The notes under the pieces were generated by a model. It saw only the letters and a list, made by a program, of their open reading frames with translations, was not told the origin of the DNA and did no database searches. A stretch of 64,000 nt of DNA from assembly GCA_047967505.1 (NCBI GenBank), contig CM106538.1; one strand, given 5' to 3'. This stretch comes from Dipteris shenzhenensis (taxonomy: Eukaryota > Polypodiophyta > Polypodiopsida > Gleicheniales). Below, piece after piece: positions 57,991-64,000 of this stretch (position 1 is its first letter; each line of letters opens with the position of its first letter). The translations under genes were made by a program, and so were the position numbers.

Positions 57991-58213
57991 CCCAAAATTG
58001 GTGAAAATAATACTAAATTGGCTAGAAATGTATTAAATTAACACAATTAAAATGATGGAGAATATATATAATCTCAACAACTTAAACAAAATACAATGGA
58101 ATTCATGATGAGCAACAATAATTTAAAACAAATAATAAAGACATGTAGTCATGTATCCATTTAAATATATGTTTATATATACAAAAGGTCTCACAAGCTA
58201 TCTTTCTTCTTAG
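57991..58213. other. AT-rich spacer
   Basis: AT-rich DNA with no coding signal, between two sets of minus-strand fragments. Confidence 0.5.
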
Positions 58214-58543
58214 CTAGTTCGAGGACATTAAGAATAGGGGTCTTGAATCCCCTAGTGGATTCCTAGATATAAATCTAGATGCAACAGCACTAACATCCTC
58301 CTCTCTTGCTGCCAAAGACATAGCCGTTGCCATCAATGCCCTGCCATGAATGTTAGATCCAAAGGCATTGATAGTAGCCAGGCAATGTACCAAAATGACT
58401 TTGTTGGCATTCCGAGTAATATTGGAGTATTCGATAGCACGCGACAATGCCTTACACTTCAGCAGCTCCGAAGGACCTTGAGGAGAAAATTTATTGTGAA
58501 AGACCACGATATGCTCTATGACTTTGCCAAGGTAATGGGCCAA
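58214..58543 (-). pseudogene. Unrecognised minus-strand frame (109 codons)
   Basis: Open frame with balanced composition: AHYLGKVIEHIVVFHNKFSP, LLKCKALSRAIEYSNITRNA, then ATAMSLAAREEDVSAVASRF. It ends SRNPLGDSRPLF-LMSSN and a stop. Just upstream another frame reads FELDEFSSRRGNVHSTFGRD, suggesting a frameshift. No family recognised. It may be the 3' exon of the same gene as 58697-59196. Confidence 0.4.
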
Positions 58544-58696
58544 GAATGATCTCGCCCAAATGTGCTGTGAACATTACCCCGTCGAGATGAGAATTCATCA
58601 AGCTCAAACGCATACTACAATAATTCAACAAACATTAGAAGATAGATAAAATAAATTATATTGAAAGAACATTAAAATAAAAAATATTATTCGAAC

Positions 58697-59196
58697 TTAC
58701 CACTACAACGTCGTCGGCTTCTATCCCTTCCTCATTTGCAATGTTGATGGAACCAAGTGCTCTGTGATGTTCCATTTGAGAGGTGGACACTTTCACTTGA
58801 CCTGTGTTAGAGGTGGAAGCTTCTGCATGAGAGGGTTGTGCATCATATACAGACATGTCTACATCCCTCATTGAAACTAGTGTCATCAAGAGAAACTCTT
58901 CCATTGTCTGGTCTTCGAAACCTAAAACCTCAGGATCTTTGACACATGTCAACATCAAATCCCGATAGGACTCCGAGTGCCTCATCCTCTTGTAGTCCAA
59001 AAAGAACCTCTATGCCATGGAGGAATACGTACTCTTCTCCATCAATGATGAGGGGGGACAAGGACCATAATTTTGATTGTGGGTCAGCGATCTCCGATGC
59101 AAATTCTTGCTCTATTGGGGGCTCTTGAAGTAGGCTCAATGCTCGAGTTTCTGCCATCTCCTCTATTGCATCGTCAAGACTCTCTTCCATGTACAT
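58697..59196 (-). pseudogene. Unrecognised minus-strand frame with splice donor
   Basis: Two overlapping frames: YMEESLDDAIEEMAETRALS...LIIDGEEYVFLHGIEVLFGL (58930-59196) and, one shift later, ESYRDLMLTCVKDPEVLGFE...GSINIANEEGIEADDVVV (to about 58697). The second ends at GTG|GTAAGT, a strong donor site. A TTATTGTAG acceptor-like sequence lies near 58620. This suggests a former acidic, multi-exon protein, now frameshifted. Function unknown. Confidence 0.4.
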
Positions 59197-59402
59197 GTCC
59201 GAGTCTATCTAGGGACAATCAGATCAGCAACTCTAGGGCTTCTTCCTTTAAATTTTCTTCTTGGAGAAGGAAGATGAATGTCATCTCCCATTAAAGGAAT
59301 TTGGTGCCTGTATTTCTTATGATCCCCGTACTAGGATGTCTTGAACGTCAACTGTCCCAAATCCTTCCTCTGTAAGGTTGTCACAAAAGCAAGAGAAGCG
59401 CT

Positions 59403-59765
59403 TTACATGTGACATTGAAACACATCACCCTTTTGGTCACCTGACCTGGTTTCCCAATTCATCCCAAGTAAATATTCAAGAGCATTTTCATCTACACGCT
59501 TGTAGGACCACATAGTTTTTGTTCTATACATATGTATATTCTGAAATAAAGAAGCAAAAATGTGTAGAGGCATAAACCAAGTTAACCTTGCCCATTTGGA
59601 TCCAAATGTAAACATCATGGCCATGGCAATCTTGTCCTTGTACGATTGTAATGTTCTCGAGTCCACATTGCCACGCAATCCATGTCTTGAAGTTGTGGTG
59701 GTGCAATGGTTTGTAGACGGCCATAGCTTCATGATGTCATTGGAGTGATGTATGTTGCATTCCAA
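59403..59765 (-). pseudogene. Unrecognised minus-strand frames
   Basis: A 120-codon frame and an overlapping 66-codon frame (59524-59724; MAVYKPLHHHNFKTWIAWQC) cover the same stretch. Both have reasonable composition. The longer one ends ALEYLLGMNWETRSGDQKGD. No family recognised. Orientation agrees with the fragments to the left, so all could be parts of one broken gene. Confidence 0.3.
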
Positions 59766-59845
59766 CTAGTTATGCATATGCCAAACAACTAGGTTTTTCT
59801 GAATTTTTATCTAGCAATTTACATTTATATGGTGAAGGTGATTTC

Positions 59846-60542
59846 TGTTAGATATCAACGCTCCACTCTCGTGTAACTACGTAGGAAACAACTAACTCTA
59901 CTTGTAAGCCCCCCATATGAGGAGAAGGCATTTGAGTAGCTCGATTATCCGATAGGTCCTGGTTTGGACACCAGATGGGGGCCATGTGTGGCCTGATGGC
60001 TGGACGACTTCAGATAGAGTTGGCACACTACCAACTAGGCTACATGCAAGTGCGAGAAGGGATCCCATGACTGACCGCACTGAGGGTAGATGAAGCGTTT
60101 CTCAGGGCAGCCAACTCTTAGGTTGGCTTTGGGCCGAACGTGACCTATAGGTTAGTTGCTCTATTCTACGCCACAGTTCTAACGTGTGGTCGGTGGCCTA
60201 TTTCAAGATCGACCTCCAGTCAATCATTTAGGGCTGACTGGGTCGGTCTCCAATTGGGTCCAACCGACTATGACTAGTGGCTATATAAGAGCAAGCCCGT
60301 GAAGACCATATTCATCACTGGCTACAGCAACCCTAATTCCTTAGCATCCAGCCTCTGTCCTCTACTATTTTTAGTATGCCATCGAAGCTTCTCACACAGG
60401 AGCACACAGTTGGGAGGTAACGCCATCTATTGTATCAATTTTATAGTAATCAAATTTTTGATTCTCCATACTATCTGCTTTTCTCTCTTAAATATGAGAT
60501 CCTGTTATCTGTTGAGCACAAACATTGTATTGTTTTCTTATA
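59846..60542 (+). repeat. 5' LTR of copia relic F
   Basis: Starts TGTTAGATATC and ends TTCTTATA, one base from the usual TACA end, immediately before a primer-binding site. Contains CTATATAAGAGC at about 60281. About 697 bp. No second LTR downstream because the element is truncated. Confidence 0.65.
60282..60288 (+). promoter_or_regulatory. TATA box of copia relic F
   Basis: TATATAAG within the LTR, about 255 bp before its end and directed towards gag. Confidence 0.6.
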
Positions 60543-60560
60543 TGATATTAGAGCTTGGGA
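60543..60560 (+). other. Primer-binding site of copia relic F
   Basis: TGATATTAGAGCTTGGGA matches the initiator-Met site TGGTATCAGAGC with two transitions, directly adjoining the LTR end. Confidence 0.75.
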
Positions 60561-60612
60561 TCTAGCAAGAAGATTTGGTAGTGTGTTTTTGTTTGTGAGC
60601 AGATTGTGAGAG

Positions 60613-61420
60613 ATGGCCCAGCTCGCAAGACTACAAGTCCCACTGTTCGGCGAAAGTGGAAAGTTGGGCGGCACTAACTATCCACTCTCGAAATTTAAGA
60701 TGAAGACCGTCCTAAGCGCATACGAGCTTTGGAATACTACTATTGGGGTGGATGTGAAGCCGGTTGCGAGACCAAATCCAGCCAATGCAGGACAACAGAT
60801 AGTACTAACTACGGATGAGATTCTCGCATGGACAAGAAGAAATGCAGATGCGTTATGTTCTATTGTCTGTAGTGTAAGTGATTCTGTCATGGCGTTAATT
60901 CAACATGTCACCACAGCGGAGGAGGCATGGATGGTCTTGAAAAATTAGTATGAGACCACGAATCAGACATGGATTCAGAATCTGGAGACTCAACTCGCGA
61001 ATGAGAAACTATCTGAGTCTGAAACGACAGAGAAGTTCATCACCAGGGTGAAGAATCTGCACGATCAAATGACTGCGATTGGCATCACCATCACCAGCGA
61101 GAATCTAGCACGAAGGTGCATACAGATTCTCCCACCAAAGTACGAAGTTCTTGTCATGGCGCTGAATATGCGAACAAAAATCCGCCCCTCAACTTTGAGG
61201 ATTTCAATGCTATGCTTCTGGAGGAGGAGATGCATCAAAAGATGAGGACTAGAGAAGATTTGGCTTTCTCGGCTGGATCAAAGAAAGGTAAGGGTAAGGA
61301 CTCTGGTAACCCATCTTCTTTTGATGATAAAAAGACAATTGCAACAAGACAGGGCACAAGCAGAATGAATGCCGGAAGAAGATTGTAGATGAGAAGAACT
61401 GAGTACAGAAAGAGTCCAGC
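60613..61420 (+). pseudogene. Copia relic F: gag
   Basis: MAQLARLQVPLFGESGKLGG, then NYPLSKFKMKTVLSAYELWN (the W-x-x-K-M region of copia gag has S for W), and VMALIQHVTTAEEAWMVLKN. A TAG at 60946-60948 and later frame changes interrupt it. LANEKLSESETTEKFITRVK, ITSENLARRCIQILPPKYEV and FEDFNAMLLEEEMHQKM follow, all typical of the UBN2-type copia gag. A decayed zinc knuckle (NCNKTGHKQNECRKK) is readable in another frame near 61340-61385. Inactive because of stops and frameshifts. Confidence 0.8.
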
Positions 61421-61474
61421 AACAGTGCGCAAGTAGTACTAGTAGAGCTATTCATAGCAATTGAGGAGATTTGC

Positions 61475-61965
61475 ATGGAGGCAGTTCATGTACCTGTAGA
61501 TGAACCTTGGATTATTGACAGTGGTGCATCACGCCACATGACCAGTCGGAAGGATTGGTATACCTCTCTATATCTGGTAGCGAATGACATCCTGGTAGTA
61601 GTCGGCAATGATGTAAAATGTCCAGCAAAAGGAAAAGGTACGATTGCTCTCAAAACAGATGGAGTTGTAAAACAGTTGTCTGATGTTCTTTATGTGCTAG
61701 ATATCAAGAGGAACTTATTGTCCGTTTCTGTGATCATGGATCGGGACCTCAAAGTTCACTTCGATAAGAATGGCACACAGATTTTGGATCTTCAAGGGAA
61801 GGTCATTGGTAAAGATACATGGCACAACAACATCTACGAACTCTCAGCTTTCAATGCTCGAGCCGATGTGAGCAACACTAAGCTGTGGCATGAGAGGTTT
61901 GGTCATTTAAACCTTAGTTCTTTAAAGGAGATGCATAAAAGTGGGTTGCCCATCATGCAAGCTTC
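61475..61965 (+). pseudogene. Copia relic F: protease and GAG-pre-integrase
   Basis: EPWIIDSGASRHMT (catalytic DSGA, D at 61518) is the copia protease start, continuing with LYVLDIKRNLLSVSVIMDRD. The GAG-pre-integrase domain ends in KLWHERFGHLNLSSLKEMHK (61882-61941). The frame is open for about 160 codons. At about 61965 similarity stops abruptly, before integrase, and unrelated repeat DNA begins. Confidence 0.82.
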
Positions 61966-62011
61966 ACATACATCAGGCAGATCTGTAATTTCTAGTAGGT
62001 CTGCAATCATT

Positions 62012-62153
62012 GCTCATGGCACCACAACTCTCAACATGGAAGGGTTAAAAAGTGCACTTCGGGAAGCCTTGTTCGAACATGCCAATCTCTGATGGGCATG
62101 ATACTTTGTACACTCCTCCATGTCACCTATATTAAGATGAGTGCAAATTATCT
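62012..62153. repeat. 141 bp direct repeat, copy 1
   Basis: Starts GCTCATGGCACCACAACT and ends GAGTGCAAATTATCT. Copy 2 at 62218 is about 97% identical by eye. The copia frame runs a little into it only by chance. Confidence 0.92.
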
Positions 62154-62217
62154 TGCATCAATATCTCCTCCATGCCATGTGTCAACTTGCCCTTTACTCA
62201 TACCTTGCTCTACATGT

Positions 62218-62358
62218 GCTCGTGGCACCACAACCTCAACATGGAAGGGCTAAAAAGTGCACTTCGGGAAGCCTTGTTTGAACATGCCAATCTCTGATGG
62301 GCATGATACTTTGTACACTCCTCCATGTCACCTATATTAAGATGAGTGCAAATTATCT
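62218..62358. repeat. 141 bp direct repeat, copy 2
   Basis: Near-identical to 62012-62153, differing at a handful of positions, with a 64 bp spacer between them. It lies exactly at the junction between copia relic F and gypsy relic B. Confidence 0.92.
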
Positions 62359-62394
62359 CTGCTCACGGAGCCAGGTTGCCTCTCACCCCCTCAG

Positions 62395-63120
62395 ATACAT
62401 GGCCTTGAATGGGGCATTCACAAGACAGTAGGTGGAGAGCAACATGGTGGCTGCAGTAGCCACTTTGAAGATAGGAGGATGGGTAGATACCTATACTTTC
62501 AAGGTAGCACCAACGCAGGCAGTGGACATCATCTTGGAGACTGATGGTGGCACCTGTTTGAAGTTTGACCTCACTATTCGTACCAAGGTTTGGACCTCAA
62601 TTTTCCAAATCACGGGGGCAAGTTCATCTCTTGGCTCAAGAACACTTTGTCTTGCCATTTTATTTTCGCAGTCTAGATGGCCCCTGAACATGATGCTTTG
62701 ATTCAATAGTACCAAGACATTTTCCTCACATTGAACCTTCCTCTAGCTCTACCTCCAACTCGGCCAGAGGACCATCATATTGACCTCATTCCTGGATCAT
62801 CACCCCCAGTAAGCCTCATTACCATCTCAGCAAGATGATGGGAGAGGAGCTTGAGCAATAGTTAGAGAAGTTGTTACGGAGTGGCTTCATGTGCTCTAGT
62901 AATTCACCATATGTAGGTCCAATCCTTTTCATCAAGAAGAAGGGAAGTCCAGCTCATATGTGTGCAGATTACTACACATTGAATAAGTTGACCATCAAGA
63001 GCAAGTTCCCCATGCTGAGAATTGACTACATCTTGGACTGCCTAAACGGGGTGAAGAAGTTCTCAAAGATTGATCTAAAGAGTGGGTACTACCAAAACCA
63101 AATTCACGAGTTGGATATAT
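62395..63120 (+). pseudogene. Gypsy relic B: protease tail and RT N-terminus
   Basis: Clearly the same family as relic A. VAAVATLKIGGWVDTYTFKV and VDIILETDGGT match 40504-40620, and GFMCSSNSPYVGPILFIKKK with MCADYYTLNKLTIKSKFPML matches 41010-41130. It keeps DYILDCLNGVKKFSKIDLKS and GYYQNQIHE, which are garbled in relic A. After 63121 the sequence jumps to RNase H, so the RT catalytic core is deleted. Confidence 0.82.
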
Positions 63121-64000
63121 AATTTTGTACAGAATGCAAATTGATTCCTAGAAAGACCAAATACTTAGTATAACAAGGAGTTGTGTGTAGTCATTGATGC
63201 TCTCAAGACATGGAAATGTTTTTATATGGTCAGGATTTCACACTCTGCACAGATCATCAGGCCTTGCCCACTACTCAATGGTCAAATTGCCTAACTAGAT
63301 GGAGCCAGACTTTTTAGTAGTTTAGATGCATGATCGAGTATCATTCATGATTAGAGTATGTTGTGGCAGATGCTCTTAGAAAATGAGGAATGGTCACCTC
63401 TATTTCCATAGTGCATGAGTCCTCTGTAGCAAAGATGCACAACTAGTACCATATGGATGCAAATTTATAGACACACTGATACGAAGTCATGCTAGACACA
63501 TGACTCAGTGACTATGCTATACATGACGGGTGGTTGTTCTTCAAAGGAAGCCTTTGTTTGTTGCTCCCATACCATGCTACTATTATCTGTGATATGCACG
63601 ATTCTCCAGCTAGTGGTGGACACCGAGGAGTTGCAAGCACTCTCAAGAAGATCAAGCACAAATTTTTTTGGCTACATTCACACAGTGATGTTCATAAGTA
63701 TGTATCTCATTGCTAGGTGTTCTGCAAGTGAAAGTATCCCATGAGAAGCTACCAAGGTTACTCTATCCCTTTGAGATTTAGGATAAGTTTTTTGAGCAGA
63801 TTAGCATGGACTTTGATACAAACCTTCCTCAAGCCATCAGTACTATACTAGGACAACATGTGCCTAACCATTGTGGTGGATAGGTTTAGAAAATTTGCAA
63901 TGCTTATTCCATGCAAGGGTACCATCATCGCATAGGACATAGCTCATCTTTTTCTCAGATGGTGGTATCCCAAGTTTGGCATGTCCCGTATCATTGTATC
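63121..64000 (+). pseudogene. Gypsy relic B: RNase H end and integrase start
   Basis: KLIPRKTKY, LYGQDFTLCTDHQALPTTQW and VVADALRK correspond to the RNase H C-terminus. DMHDSPASGGHRGVASTLKK and IKHKFFWLHSHSDVHKYVSH give the H2C2 finger. The integrase core follows with broken MDFDTNLPQAIS, KFAMLIPCKGTII and LFLRWWYPKFGMSRIIV, up to the window edge just before the second catalytic D. Stops throughout. The element continues beyond the window. Confidence 0.78.

Overview
This window looks like nuclear DNA of a land plant with a large, repeat-swollen genome. The evidence is one recognisable plastid gene (thioredoxin m with a transit peptide and a GT-AG intron), abundant decayed Ty1/copia, Ty3/gypsy and L1-type LINE relics, dinucleotide microsatellites, and long AT-rich stretches without coding signal. 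No bacterial operon, rRNA, tRNA or CRISPR is visible. I cannot name the species; a non-flowering plant (fern, lycophyte or gymnosperm) is my guess, not a demonstrated fact.

Layout. 1-9.4 kb: no gene; a polypyrimidine zone (about 2.33-5.18 kb) and a duplicated ~175 bp module (3195 and 5843). 9.4-12.5 kb: two LINE relics in opposite orientation, one carrying a ~97 bp minisatellite. 13.4-16.3 kb: minus-strand gypsy relic. 19.4-19.7 kb: an HMG-box (HMGB) pseudogene on the minus strand. 22.5-26.5 kb: copia relic with a probable LTR and primer-binding site on the left and RT/RNase H remains on the right. 28.4-29.9 kb: gypsy RT/RNase H relic. 30.6-31.4 kb: minus-strand LINE 3' end. 33.0-34.6 kb: a decayed tyrosine-recombinase reading frame of the Crypton/DUF3504 type. 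35.25-36.31 kb: thioredoxin m. 38.2-42.7 kb: gypsy relic A, followed directly by a LINE RT fragment. 44.5-45.3 kb: unrecognised coding relic. 45.3-49.9 kb: second gypsy type with integrase and an extra downstream reading frame. 50.0-52.6 kb and beyond: minus-strand gypsy gag-protease with several zinc knuckles, a primer-binding site and a TATA box. 54.5-55.3 kb: another gypsy gag. 57.0-59.8 kb: unrecognised minus-strand coding fragments. 59.85-62.0 kb: 5' half of a copia element. 62.4-64.0 kb: gypsy relic B, same family as A, cut by the window edge.

The only gene that looks intact is thioredoxin m. It should give a stromal disulfide reductase. Nearly everything else is transposon debris whose frames are broken by stops and shifts. 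The most unusual item is the Crypton-like recombinase relic about 1 kb upstream of the thioredoxin start: its R, H and Y residues fall at the spacing of tyrosine-recombinase active sites.
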